Positions 42,193-51,408 of a stretch of 64,000 nt of DNA are shown one piece after another. Origin of the DNA: Streptomyces chromofuscus (GTDB lineage Bacteria > Actinomycetota > Actinomycetes > Streptomycetales > Streptomycetaceae); the NCBI RefSeq assembly GCF_015160875.1, contig NZ_CP063374.1, positions 5,459,501-5,523,500 of the forward strand. Reading direction: 5' to 3'. Positions within the stretch are counted from its first letter, which is position 1. Each line of letters begins with the position of its first letter. The translations under genes were made by a program, and so were the position numbers. The notes below the pieces were generated by a model, which was given only the letters and a program-made list of their open reading frames with translations, was not told the DNA's origin and did no database searches.

Positions 42193-43743
42193 TCAGAGGA
42201 AAGTACGGCGGACGAGCCAGGTACCGGTGATGCCGAACAGGAGGGCGCCGGGTATTGTCCAGAGCACGGTGTGGCCAGTGTCGAGGAGGCGGCTCGACAG
42301 CCAGCCGGCCGCCGCGCCCGTTCCGGCCAGGCCCGCGACTTCGAAGAGCGCGCCGCCGCGTCCGCCGTTTCCGCCCCGCCAGCGCCGGAGGACGACGGTG
42401 GGCAAGGCGAGGGCGAGCGCGGTCAGCAGGGCGATCAACGGCCCTTGGGCCGACGCCGGGATCGGGAGCTTGTAGCCGAGTGCTTGCACAGCCGTGAGGG
42501 CCATCAACAGGCCGCCGATGACCGAGGTCTGAACGAGTGACACGTACTGCTGGTGGTTCTGCAGGTGCTGCGTGGCTTCCTGGGTGGTGACGCGCACGGC
42601 CTCGGAGACCAACTCACGGGTGGTGGCAACGTCGGCCGCGTCGTCCTGCAGTACTTCGGACAATCGCTCGGCGCACTGGACATCCGCTGCCAGTGGTCTC
42701 GGGTCCGGCCTTCCCGGTTCAATCATGGAGCCGTTCATGGTGTCCGCGGCGATGGCCACGGTCTGTGCCATCGTTCGCAGAAGGCTGTCCTTGACGGCGG
42801 CCTGCCGGTCCGTGATCTGCAGTTTCTGGGCCGCCTCGGCCAGCTTCTCCCAGCGTGCCAGGGCGCGTCGGCTGTTCCTGCCGCTGCCCGCGCCGAGGAG
42901 CCGGTGGCAGTCGTCGAGGAGCCGATTGGCCTCCTGCTGCAGCCCCTGCTGCTCTCGGCCCAACCGCTGGTGGGCGTCCCGTCGTACGCGGTACTGGTGG
43001 CGCACGATTGCGGCATGCAGCAGGTACCGCGTCACGGGAGCCAGCCGCCCGCTGCCGTCGGTCCATACCCAGCCGTCGAGCAGCTCCTCCTGGTCGTCCG
43101 TCGCGGCCGCGGTGGTGAGGAAGCGGCGGTCGCGGCCCACCGGATCGGCCTGTGCGGAGGTGGCCTCCCACAGGGACAGACCAGGGCCGAGGGTGACGCG
43201 CTCCGACAGGGTCTCCGGGTTGCTGGCCGACGTCCCGGAGAGGCGCAGGGCCAACTGTTGTCCCACCTCGTCATCGGTGCGGGGCGTGCCGGCCGCGGGT
43301 TCGACGAGAGCGCGGTGAATGCGGACCGTGCCTAGGAGCGGGTCCCTGGTGCCCGATGGCGACGGGGCGCAGGCGCGGTCCCAGGCGTCGTTGAGCTCAG
43401 TCCACACAGCCGCCGTCTGCATGGCTGTGTGCGAGGCGCCCGTCTCGGGGGGTGCCAGTATGACCGCGAGTCCGAGGGTGTTCCCGTACGTGTAGAGCAT
43501 CGCCTCGTACACGCCAGGCCCTTGGCGCTTCCTGGCCATCTGCCGCCGGAAGCCGGGTGAGCCCTCGATGGCTGGGGGCAGTGCCAGATTCGGCGCCGGT
43601 GACAGGGGCTGGTCCATGCCCAGCCGGTGGCATGCCTGCCAGAGCCCGGCCAGGCGGGCGTGTCCGTCTGCCTGGAAACGAGGGATGTCCAGAAAGCAGT
43701 GGATCTGCAACGCCTCCCGGGAGAACCGTGGTTCAGCGCTCAT
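42193..43743 (-). CDS. CATRA conflict-system membrane protein
   Basis: The 516-residue protein resembles CATRA (caspase/TPR-repeat-associated) proteins. The N-terminal domain has QIHCFLDIPRFQADGHARLA and MLYTYGNTLGLAVILAPPE. A coiled coil (LGREQQGLQQEANRLLDDCH) occupies the middle, and four hydrophobic segments the last 110 residues (SVIGGLLMALTAVQALGY; LIALLTALALALPTVVL; two more). It is predicted to sit in the membrane and sense or execute with the divergent CHAT-TPR protein. The ATG overlaps the stop of the small partner gene. Assignment is from recalled family features and context. Confidence 0.8.
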   Translation of the reverse strand: MSAEPRFSREALQIHCFLDIPRFQADGHARLAGLWQACHRLGMDQPLSPAPNLALPPAIEGSPGFRRQMARKRQGPGVYEAMLYTYGNTLGLAVILAPPETGASHTAMQTAAVWTELNDAWDRACAPSPSGTRDPLLGTVRIHRALVEPAAGTPRTDDEVGQQLALRLSGTSASNPETLSERVTLGPGLSLWEATSAQADPVGRDRRFLTTAAATDDQEELLDGWVWTDGSGRLAPVTRYLLHAAIVRHQYRVRRDAHQRLGREQQGLQQEANRLLDDCHRLLGAGSGRNSRRALARWEKLAEAAQKLQITDRQAAVKDSLLRTMAQTVAIAADTMNGSMIEPGRPDPRPLAADVQCAERLSEVLQDDAADVATTRELVSEAVRVTTQEATQHLQNHQQYVSLVQTSVIGGLLMALTAVQALGYKLPIPASAQGPLIALLTALALALPTVVLRRWRGGNGGRGGALFEVAGLAGTGAAAGWLSSRLLDTGHTVLWTIPGALLFGITGTWLVRRTFL

Positions 43744-44071
43744 CGGGCCGGTCCGGTGCGGAGTCGTCCCTGCTGCCGAGCTCGTGGACCACTACGCCCT
43801 TGCGCTCCAGGACTGGCGGCGGCGCTGTCGTCGGTTCGGGCCGGTCATCGGACAGTGACCGGGGTGGTGGTGTCCGCCAGGTGGCGACTGCGTCCTCGAG
43901 GCGGTTCGTCGCCCGCTTGACCTCGATCGGGTCGTTCTTCTTGGCGGCGGCCGAGAGGGCGTCGAGATGACGTTCCACCTCGGACCAGCCCTCGGAGGTC
44001 AGCCTCCAGGTGTGGATCGCGGACAAGAGCTCAACGGCCTCTTGCCGGATCTCCTCGTCGTCGTACGGCAC
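43733..44071 (-). CDS. CATRA system-associated small protein
   Basis: The 112-residue protein starts at GTG 44071 (GGGGGA upstream). It has a helical part (IRQEAVELLSAIHTWRLTSE; VERHLDALSAAAKKNDPIEV; ATNRLEDAVATW) and a Pro/Asp-rich tail. Similar small genes accompany CATRA membrane proteins. It overlaps the CATRA gene by 11 nt and is divergent from the CHAT-TPR gene, sharing the 135-bp promoter gap. Confidence 0.7.
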   Translation of the reverse strand: MPYDDEEIRQEAVELLSAIHTWRLTSEGWSEVERHLDALSAAAKKNDPIEVKRATNRLEDAVATWRTPPPRSLSDDRPEPTTAPPPVLERKGVVVHELGSRDDSAPDRPDER

Positions 44072-44206
44072 GCGTCCCCCTTGGTATTCTGCACAGCCGA
44101 TCAAGAATATGACATCGTGCCAACTTCCCTGTATGGCAACGGCGGTAGGGCTGGGCGCAGGAATGCCGGTCGAGGTATTCGGCAGTACAGGAGGGCTGCT
44201 CGGAGA

Positions 44207-47200
44207 GTGGACCTGAGGCGACTGGCCGGGCGTGTGTTCGGCGTCGAAGGGGGACGGGTGGAGGCGGTGAGTCTGCGGGAGCGGGCGGAGGCGCGGGCCC
44301 GGCAGTGGCAGGGCAACCAGCAGGACCCCGCTGTCCTCGCCGAGGTGACCGAACTACGCCGGGCGGCCTTCGCGGCGATCCGGCCCACGGATCCCGCACA
44401 GTGCGTCCTCGGTATGGAGCTCGCCATCGACCTGCACGGGAGGTGGCTCCTGTCCGGAGCACCAGGAGACCTCGACGAGGCGATCAACGTGCTGGAGAAG
44501 GCCCTGCGGCAGGCGCCGGCGCCGACCTACCTGGACTGGATCAACCTCCACGCGGCTCTCGCCCGGCTCTACAGCGCGCGTTGCAATGCCGGTCCGGCGC
44601 AGATGCCCGATGTCGCTCGTGCGGCCGAACTGGCCCACGTGGTGGCCAGGGGACTGCGCCGCGACGACCCTCGCGCCGAGGAGCACTGGGAGAACGCCGT
44701 GTACCAACGTGCCGCGTTCGCTCAACGGAACAGTGACGCGGCCGCCCTGGAGCAGCTCGTCGCCGAATGCCATCAGCGGGTGACGCAGCCCTTCCTCCAC
44801 ACCCACCGACCGGAACTGGCCTGGCGGCTGCTGGGAGACTGCGCAAAGTCCCGCTACAGCCTCACCGCGGATCCGGCCGACAACCGCCTCGCACTCGACG
44901 CGTTCGACCGTGTCCTGCGGACGCTGCAGTCCGGCACCGAGGCGTGGCACCGTTGCCTCCGAAAGCAGTGCGAATGCCTGCTCCAGCAGTACACGCACAC
45001 CGCGGACGAGACGGTCTTCGGCCAGGCGGAGGGACTGGCCTCCCGGCTTGTGGAGGCGTGGCGGAGCGACCCAGGCGCTGCAGGGGGCGACGAGGCAGGA
45101 GCCCGCGCGCTCCGGTACCGCGGGAAGCTGCGCTTCCTCCGCTTCGAACTGCGCGGCGACCTCGACGACTTGCGGTCGGCACGCCAAGCCTTCGACGAAG
45201 CCCTCCCCCTGACCCGCACCTCGGCGGCCGACCTGCGCACGGACGTGCAATACCACTTGGCGCAGGTGCTTATCCAGGGTTACGACAGAGCAGTCTCGCT
45301 TGCGGCCGACCTGGAAGAGGCCGAACGCCTGGCTGCGGAGTCGTTGGCGTCGCTGCCGCCGGGTGCCCCGGACCACGGCCTGCATCTGCACTTGGTCGCC
45401 GAAGTACGGCACCGTCACGGACTGCTGGCCGAGGATCCCGCCGTCCTGAGGGAGGCCGTTCGCCTGCATGAGGAGGCGGCGCTGGCGGTGGCCGCCGACG
45501 CTCCCTCATTCCTCTGGCGGACGAAGAACTCACTGAGCATCTCACTGATGCAGCTGTACCTGATCACCGGAGACCGGGAGCTCCTCTCGGACGCGGTGAC
45601 GAACGCGGACCAGGCGATCCTGGCCGCACCGGGCCACGTGCTGGCGACGGACAACGGAGCGCGCCTGCACACCTCACTGGGTGATCTGCACAGACTGCTC
45701 TACGAGACAACGGGCGACCAGCAGAGTCTGCGTCTCGCCCTGGAGCACACCCGGACAGCGGTGGACCACGCCATGGCGGACAGCGCCGACTGGGCCACCT
45801 GTCTGTCGAACCACGCCACCGTCGTGGGACTCCCCGACCGGCCCCAGGACCGCCGTGCCGCGGAGCGCATCTACCGGCAGGCCCTCGACGCCCCGAACAT
45901 CCGCCCGTCCGTCCTGGCGATCGTGCTGCACAACTTCGGTACTCAGCTCAGCCAGATCGGCGAGAGCACCAGAGACCGGACGGTGCTGTCGGAGGCCATC
46001 ACCCACCTGCAGCGTGCCGTCGAGGTGGCCGACCCGCACGATCTCCACCAGCCCAACTACCGGCGCAACCTGGCCCGTGCCCTGCTCGCCCTCTGGAACA
46101 TCGAACGGGACCCGGAACTCGTCGAGCGCGCCCTTGAGATCACACTGCGGGCCCTGGCGGAGACGCCGGCCACCGCCTCCAACCGCCCCATGCTGCATGG
46201 CCTGCACGCCAGCCTCCTCACGGCGCGCTTCTACGACCACGGCGACACGGATGACCTGGCCGCAGCCTGCGAGGCGGCGCACCAGGCTCTCGAACTGACC
46301 CCACCCGGCCACACCTCCCAAGCGGCCCAGCACACCCAGTACGGCGAGACCCTGCACACCCGGGCACTCCTCGGAGGCCACCCCGAAACAGTCGCCGAGG
46401 CGCACCGGCACTTGCGCCTGGGACTGGAGGGTCAGGAGGAGCATCCCGGGTGGGCGACACGCGCCATGTTCCTCGCCAACGCGCTGACGACCGGAGCGCA
46501 GTACGGCACCCCCGCCACATCGGCGCGCGCCGAGGCTCTTGCGCTCTACCGGCGGGCCGCGACGCACCGCTACGCACCCCCGGACGAGCGGTGGGCGGCG
46601 GCCCTGGCCTGGGGGCGGCTGCACGTGGAGGCAGGCGAGTGGGACAAGGCGCTGGAGGGCTTCGGCGCCGCGATCGAGGTCCTGCCCCAGCTGGCGTGGC
46701 CCGGCTTGTCGCGGGAAGATCAGTTGTTGACACTCGGCGGCACGTCCGCGACCGTGTCCGACGCTGCTGCCGTGGCCCTGATGGCTGGCCAGCCGGAGCG
46801 TGCCGTGGAACTCCTCGAGCACGGCCGGGCCGTACTCCTCTCCCACGCGCTGGACATGAACACGGACCTGGACGAGGTCCGTGCTCGGGACGGACGGCTC
46901 GCGGACGAACTGGAACACGTCCGCAGGGCACTGAGCAGGGCACTCGCGGTGTCCACAGTCGAGGGCCGGGGTCCTGGGCATCCACATCATCTGTCCGCAC
47001 GGCGCCGGGAGTTGCAACACCGCTGGACCGATCTCGTGGAGCTGGCGCGGCGCCTGCCAGGGATGGCACGGTTCCTCCGTCCGCCTGGATTCGCCGACCT
47101 GATGTCGGCGGGGGAGCGCGGGCCGGTGGTCCTGTACAACGTCAGCAGCCTGCGCTGTGACGCACTGGTCCTGGCAGGGGGCGGCGTACGAGTCGTACCG

Positions 47201-48220
47201 CTCCCGGCCTTCGACCCGAGGAAGGCTGAGTTGCGCGCGGACGCCTTCGCCGCACTCCTCAGGGACGTCGACGACCGCGTCGAAGGCGCCCAGGAGGAGC
47301 TCCGCGCCTACCTCACCGACCTGTTGCACTGGCTGTGGTGCACGCTGCTCGAGCCGGTGCTGGAATCCCTCGGGTACGAGGCTACGCCCCCCGAGGCGCA
47401 GCCACCCCATCTGTGGCTGTGCCCCACCGGTGTGCTCAACCGCCTGCCGCTGCACGCGGCGGGCACGCTTCCAGAGGACCCGTACGACACCCGGCAGACA
47501 CCCGACATGGCCATGGACCGTGCCGTCTGCTCGTATACACCGACCGTCCGCTCCCTGATCGCTGCCCGTTCACGGCACACAGCAGGGGACGGACGCCCGC
47601 CGCACCCCCTGGTGGTCGGAGTGGCGGAGACACCCGGCGCGCCCGGACTACCCCCGCTGCCGGAGGCGGCTGCCGAAGTGGCAAGGGTGACCGGCCTCCT
47701 GGCCGGAAGCACAGAGTTGCGGGACGCACAGGCCACACGTGCCGCGATCCTTTCCGCTCTCCGGACACACGACTGGTTCCACTTCGCCGGCCACGGTGAG
47801 CAGGATCAGGCTGGGCTCAACGGCACTCTCTACACCTCGGACCACGCCACCAGCGGCTCCATCCGCGTCAGCGACATCGCCGCGCTGCGCCTGCCCCGCG
47901 CCGATCTCGCCTACCTCTCTGCCTGCCAGACACAGCGCGCCACTATCGACCACCCCGACGAACCGGTAACCCTGGCTGGCGCGCTACGGCTGGCGGGGTT
48001 CCAGCACGTGATCGCGACTCACTGGAGCCTGAACAGCAGGATCGCCCTCCAGACCGCCGAGTACTTCTACGACCATTTGCGTACGGCGGCCGAACGCGTC
48101 AGCGCGCCCCCCGGAGCCGCTGGAGCGGGGCTTGCTCTGCACGCGGCCGTGCTCAAGCTCCGCAGACGGCGTCCGGACGCACCGGAACTCTGGGCTTCGC
48201 TGGTCCACGTAGGGCCATGA
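44207..48220 (+). CDS. CHAT protease-TPR effector of CATRA system
   Basis: A large protein (about 1337 residues from GTG 44207; GTG 44258 also possible) with a long array of TPR-like helical repeats (about 50-950) and a C-terminal CHAT (caspase-like) domain. The catalytic His is in WFHFAGHGEQD and the Cys in LAYLSACQTQRA, followed by GFQHVIATHWSLNS. The TPR array should sense a ligand or partner and release protease activity. Its target is unknown. It is divergent from the CATRA genes, as in known CATRA loci. The frame open to 43967 is not coding-like. Confidence 0.88.
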   Translation: MDLRRLAGRVFGVEGGRVEAVSLRERAEARARQWQGNQQDPAVLAEVTELRRAAFAAIRPTDPAQCVLGMELAIDLHGRWLLSGAPGDLDEAINVLEKALRQAPAPTYLDWINLHAALARLYSARCNAGPAQMPDVARAAELAHVVARGLRRDDPRAEEHWENAVYQRAAFAQRNSDAAALEQLVAECHQRVTQPFLHTHRPELAWRLLGDCAKSRYSLTADPADNRLALDAFDRVLRTLQSGTEAWHRCLRKQCECLLQQYTHTADETVFGQAEGLASRLVEAWRSDPGAAGGDEAGARALRYRGKLRFLRFELRGDLDDLRSARQAFDEALPLTRTSAADLRTDVQYHLAQVLIQGYDRAVSLAADLEEAERLAAESLASLPPGAPDHGLHLHLVAEVRHRHGLLAEDPAVLREAVRLHEEAALAVAADAPSFLWRTKNSLSISLMQLYLITGDRELLSDAVTNADQAILAAPGHVLATDNGARLHTSLGDLHRLLYETTGDQQSLRLALEHTRTAVDHAMADSADWATCLSNHATVVGLPDRPQDRRAAERIYRQALDAPNIRPSVLAIVLHNFGTQLSQIGESTRDRTVLSEAITHLQRAVEVADPHDLHQPNYRRNLARALLALWNIERDPELVERALEITLRALAETPATASNRPMLHGLHASLLTARFYDHGDTDDLAAACEAAHQALELTPPGHTSQAAQHTQYGETLHTRALLGGHPETVAEAHRHLRLGLEGQEEHPGWATRAMFLANALTTGAQYGTPATSARAEALALYRRAATHRYAPPDERWAAALAWGRLHVEAGEWDKALEGFGAAIEVLPQLAWPGLSREDQLLTLGGTSATVSDAAAVALMAGQPERAVELLEHGRAVLLSHALDMNTDLDEVRARDGRLADELEHVRRALSRALAVSTVEGRGPGHPHHLSARRRELQHRWTDLVELARRLPGMARFLRPPGFADLMSAGERGPVVLYNVSSLRCDALVLAGGGVRVVPLPAFDPRKAELRADAFAALLRDVDDRVEGAQEELRAYLTDLLHWLWCTLLEPVLESLGYEATPPEAQPPHLWLCPTGVLNRLPLHAAGTLPEDPYDTRQTPDMAMDRAVCSYTPTVRSLIAARSRHTAGDGRPPHPLVVGVAETPGAPGLPPLPEAAAEVARVTGLLAGSTELRDAQATRAAILSALRTHDWFHFAGHGEQDQAGLNGTLYTSDHATSGSIRVSDIAALRLPRADLAYLSACQTQRATIDHPDEPVTLAGALRLAGFQHVIATHWSLNSRIALQTAEYFYDHLRTAAERVSAPPGAAGAGLALHAAVLKLRRRRPDAPELWASLVHVGP

Positions 48221-48259
48221 CCGTACTCCGTACTCCGTCCGACTACGAACAGGCCGCCG

Positions 48260-48904
48260 ATGAACGCACCCTCTCCGCAGCCGCAGCCGCAGCCGCAGCC
48301 GCAGCCGCAGCCGCAGCCGTCACCGTGGCTGAGACCCTCGTACCGCAAGGCCCTGGCGCTGGTGGTCTCTGCCGCGCTGTCCGGGGTGGTGGGCGCCTGG
48401 GCGCAGGACTGGTTCGCCGACGACCCGGACACCTCCGGGCAAGCCGTCGAACAGCCCGTCGGCGGGGTGACGGCGAGCAGCCAACCGTCGGGAGCCTCCG
48501 GCGCGCTGCCTAGGGCGGCCGACCCCGACACGCACTGCGCCACCCGAGCGCAGGCAGTGGGCTCCGTGCAGTGGGTGCCGTGCGCACGCGTCACCGATGA
48601 CTCGGTTCAGTTCGGTGTCACGGTGCAGAACAGCGGGGAGCGTCAGACCCTGCGCCTGCGTCTCGGGTACATCCGCGCCCAACAGCCAGCCCAGTGCGGA
48701 ACGGGCAACGACGTGTCGATGGCGGTAGAGGGCGGCAAGACCACGTGGTACACGGTCCCGGAGTGCTCAGTCGCGCGCGTCCACGCGGCCGTGCAGACCA
48801 CCGCCCAGGTGGCCGTGAAGGAGGGGACTTTCTCTCCTGCGGCGCTGTCTCCGACCTTGCACATCCAGCCAGACGGCTCGGTTGTGGCTCCTTCTCCGAG
48901 CTGA
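48260..48904 (+). CDS. Membrane-anchored protein with (PQ) repeat
   Basis: The 214-residue protein (ATG 48260) starts with a Pro-Gln repeat encoded by seven CCGCAG units, then one membrane segment (ALALVVSAALSGVVGAWA, about 31-48) and an extracytoplasmic domain with two probable disulfide pairs (DTHCATRAQAV, VQWVPCARV; QCGTGNDV, VPECSVARV). The second half is beta-rich. It follows the CHAT-TPR gene by 40 nt on the same strand and may belong to the CATRA locus. No family recognised. Confidence 0.72.
   Translation: MNAPSPQPQPQPQPQPQPQPSPWLRPSYRKALALVVSAALSGVVGAWAQDWFADDPDTSGQAVEQPVGGVTASSQPSGASGALPRAADPDTHCATRAQAVGSVQWVPCARVTDDSVQFGVTVQNSGERQTLRLRLGYIRAQQPAQCGTGNDVSMAVEGGKTTWYTVPECSVARVHAAVQTTAQVAVKEGTFSPAALSPTLHIQPDGSVVAPSPS
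48275..48316 (+). repeat. Hexanucleotide repeat (CCGCAG)7
   Basis: Seven perfect CCGCAG units encode the N-terminal Pro-Gln tract. Length changes would keep the frame and only vary the linker before the membrane anchor. Confidence 0.9.
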
Positions 48905-49060
48905 GCCGTCCTGGCGCCGGGGCGACGTCCGAAAAGATTCCTCGTACACCCCCAATCAACATTCGGGCGTGGCCACCGAGTTGGGGGCGGTTCTACAGCG
49001 GTGACCGGTGCAGCCACGGGCTGGCAATAGCCCACCTGCGTGTGGACTCGTCTTTCGCGG

Positions 49061-50382
49061 TTATGCGGTGAGGCGGAACAAGTCCCGTACGGCCTGAAGG
49101 ATTTGCGGGTTCGGGCTGTGAGCTGCGATGACGTGGGTAATTCGGTGGCCGAGGAGCTCGCGACGCAGGGTGGCGTGCATGTCCTCGAAGCTGACGTTGG
49201 TCTTGTCGGCCAGCCAGGGGGAGGTCGCCCGGCGCTCGGCGATGTCGGCCTGATGGTCGGCGTGCAGGGCGTACCAGATCACGGTGATCGTGTAGACGGT
49301 CAGCCCGAAGGGCACGGTGCGCTCGACCGCGCGCTGGACGCGGTTGCGGGCCTGGCCGATCCCGAGGATCTGCTTGAGTTGGAGGAACAGCAGCTCGATC
49401 TGCCAGCGCCAGGAGTATCTGGCGACGATCTGGGCGGGGTCGGCGTCCAGATCGGTGGTCACCAGGGCGAGGGCGTAGGGCTTGTCGCTGTGGTCGTCGC
49501 TGATGAGCAGGAGGCGGCAGGGGCGGCGGTGGAATGCTCCCCACCACAGGCCGTCGGTCACGGCGATCAGTACGCTCTCGGTGCGGCCGTAGCGCTCGAC
49601 GGTGTGCCGGGTGAAGACGGCGGTTTCGGCGATCTCGCCCGGGCTGCCCAGGCGTTCGCCTTTCCAGGCCGGGTGCCCGCGGCGGCCGGTGGGCGGCGGG
49701 GCCGGGGCGTAGAAGACGCCGTTGCGCTGCATCCGGCAGGTCCAGGTGCAGCGTGTGGGCAGATCGCGCAGCGCTCTGCCGTGGTAGCGGCGTCGCCGAC
49801 CAGGTGCAGGCGCCGGTGGGGAAAGGCGGCGAGGAGAACGCCGACCAGTTCGCGGGCCAAGTCGACCTTGCTCACCTCGTGGCCTGGTCGCCACAGCCGG
49901 GCCAGGACAGGCAGGCACACGGGCCGGGGCAGGAACGGCATCGGCACCAGCAGGCCGAGTACCACCCAGTTGTTGCCGAACCCCGTCGCCTTCGGCCCGG
50001 CCGCGGAGCCGTCGTGCTGCCAGGCGGCACCGAACACCTTCTTCCCGCGCCGCTTGAACAGCGTGTCGTCGACCGCGACTTCAAGCGCGGCGTCCTCGGG
50101 CAGGAACCGGTCGACGAGCAGCCTGGCCAGGACCAGGCCGATTTGGTCCGGGCTCCAGCGGGCCTTGGCGAAGAAGTAGTGCGCGCGGTCGTGCGGCCAC
50201 AGGCGCGTCAACCCAGCGCCCAGCAGTATCCCCACCACAGTGCGCCGACCGGTCTGCACGATCAGGCCCGTGACCAGGGCGGAGAAGGTCCGGAACGTGG
50301 GAGCGGTGAAGCACGGGCGCACAACCTGCAACAGAACGAGCAGGGAAGACGGTACGGTCAGACCCGGAAGCATCGGCGGCAC
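49061..50382 (-). pseudogene. IS4/IS701-like DDE transposase, frameshifted
   Basis: The N-terminal part (50382 to about 49790) has WSPDQIGLVLARLLVDRFLP and LEVAVDDTLFKRRGKKVFGA, with the first catalytic Asp. The remainder (to 49061) is in another frame: YHGRALRDLPTRCTWTCRMQ, IAVTDGLWWGAFHRRP and YSWRWQIELLFLQLKQILG with the YxxE-like glutamate. One missing base near 49786-49792 (LVGDA then YHGRAL) breaks the frame. I could not find terminal inverted repeats or a target duplication by eye, so the IS ends are undefined. Confidence 0.75.
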
Positions 50383-50825
50383 CTCGAAAGAGCGTGGGAA
50401 ACACCGCGGATGCTTCCGTCATGTCCGGGCCCGCCGCCAAGCGCCACCCCGCCGTCCCCGGATGATCACCTCACCGTGTCTCCCACGCACGCGCCGTTGA
50501 CCGGCCGAAAAGTGCGAAAGACGAGTTCCTGGCAGCGGCGGTATTCGGCCCACTCCTCGGCGGAGAGGTCGGGTGGACGGCGCAACGGCTCTCTTCCTCG
50601 GATTGGTGGGATGGAAGGTGCATCGAACGTCTTTTGCCTGTACTGCCGTTGGTCCGTTTGGAGTTCGTCTGGGCCGGCAAACTGGGAGTCACAGCAGTTG
50701 AGGGCCCGCTGGGTGGAGTGGAGAAGTCGCCGTTTCGTCGGGAATCTCGAAGGCGTGGCGATATTCGTGACGTGCGGGATTCCCGGCCTGACCGCCTCGT
50801 CGCGAGCGCGGGGCCGCGGGCGATA
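50383..50825. other. Gap with possible gene remnant
   Basis: A minus-strand frame ending at 50466 reads FAGPDELQTDQRQYRQK, then RRPPDLSAEEWAEYRRCQEL and VFRTFRPVNGACVGDTV. It looks protein-like but has no start codon and abuts the transposase. It is probably the remnant of a gene cut by the insertion. Nothing else is visible. Confidence 0.35.
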
Positions 50826-51389
50826 TCAGCGCGCCCGGCCGGACTTGGGCGCGGCGGACGGTGACACGGTGTCGGACACCGTGTGGGACGGTACGGTCGC
50901 GGTGCGGGCGGGGTGCGGGCGCGAGAGCTGCGTGGCCTTGCTGCGCAGTTGCTGGGCGGCGGTGCGCAGGGTGGTGCCAGCTTGGTCGAGGTGTCCCTGG
51001 AGGACAAGCTGCATGTCGCCGGGCGCGGGGGTGCGCGGGCCCGTGGCGGACTGCCGGGTGTTCTCGTGGAGGAAGCCGAGACGGTCGATTACCTGGCCGA
51101 GGTGGGCGAGGGCCGCGCCGAGAGGTATCGCGCACTGGGTGAGCGCTGCTGTGCCTGAGCGTTCTGCGCGGCTGTATGCCGAGGGGGCCTCGGACTCGTG
51201 GCGGTTGCTGGTGGCCAGCTCTTCACTGATTTCGGTCAGCACGTAGCTGAGGTCGCTGACCACCGTGTGGATGAGCGGGCTGATGTCGTCGCCTCGCCGC
51301 AGGAGCTCGGCTTGCGGAAGGTCGTCGAAGATCCTGTCGAGGCTCCGCGCGAGCTGGAGGAAGTAGTCGGGGCGGGTGATGTCGGGCAT
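50826..51389 (-). CDS. Hypothetical helical protein after VirB4-like gene
   Basis: The 187-residue protein starts at ATG 51389. Helices include YFLQLARSLDRIFDDLPQAE, PLIHTVVSDLSYVLTEISEE and AIPLGAALAHLGQVIDRLGF, with a basic Ser/Pro tail. It is the last gene of the transfer block and ends where the transposase region begins. The layout recalls the product of 40876-41478. Function unknown. Confidence 0.7.
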   Translation of the reverse strand: MPDITRPDYFLQLARSLDRIFDDLPQAELLRRGDDISPLIHTVVSDLSYVLTEISEELATSNRHESEAPSAYSRAERSGTAALTQCAIPLGAALAHLGQVIDRLGFLHENTRQSATGPRTPAPGDMQLVLQGHLDQAGTTLRTAAQQLRSKATQLSRPHPARTATVPSHTVSDTVSPSAAPKSGRAR

Positions 51390-51408
51390 TGGCGAACTCA
51401 CGCGGGTT

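Noticed and set aside
41970..42230. Plus-strand small protein with a hydrophobic stretch
   Set aside because: It has no Shine-Dalgarno or codon bias and runs into the 3' end of the CATRA gene.
43967..44206. Upstream extension of the CHAT-TPR gene
   Set aside because: The extension overlaps the divergent small CATRA gene and its promoter gap and lacks protein-like composition.
48905..50500. Complete insertion sequence with ends
   Set aside because: A transposase is clear, but I could not identify matching terminal inverted repeats or target duplications, so only the broken gene is annotated.
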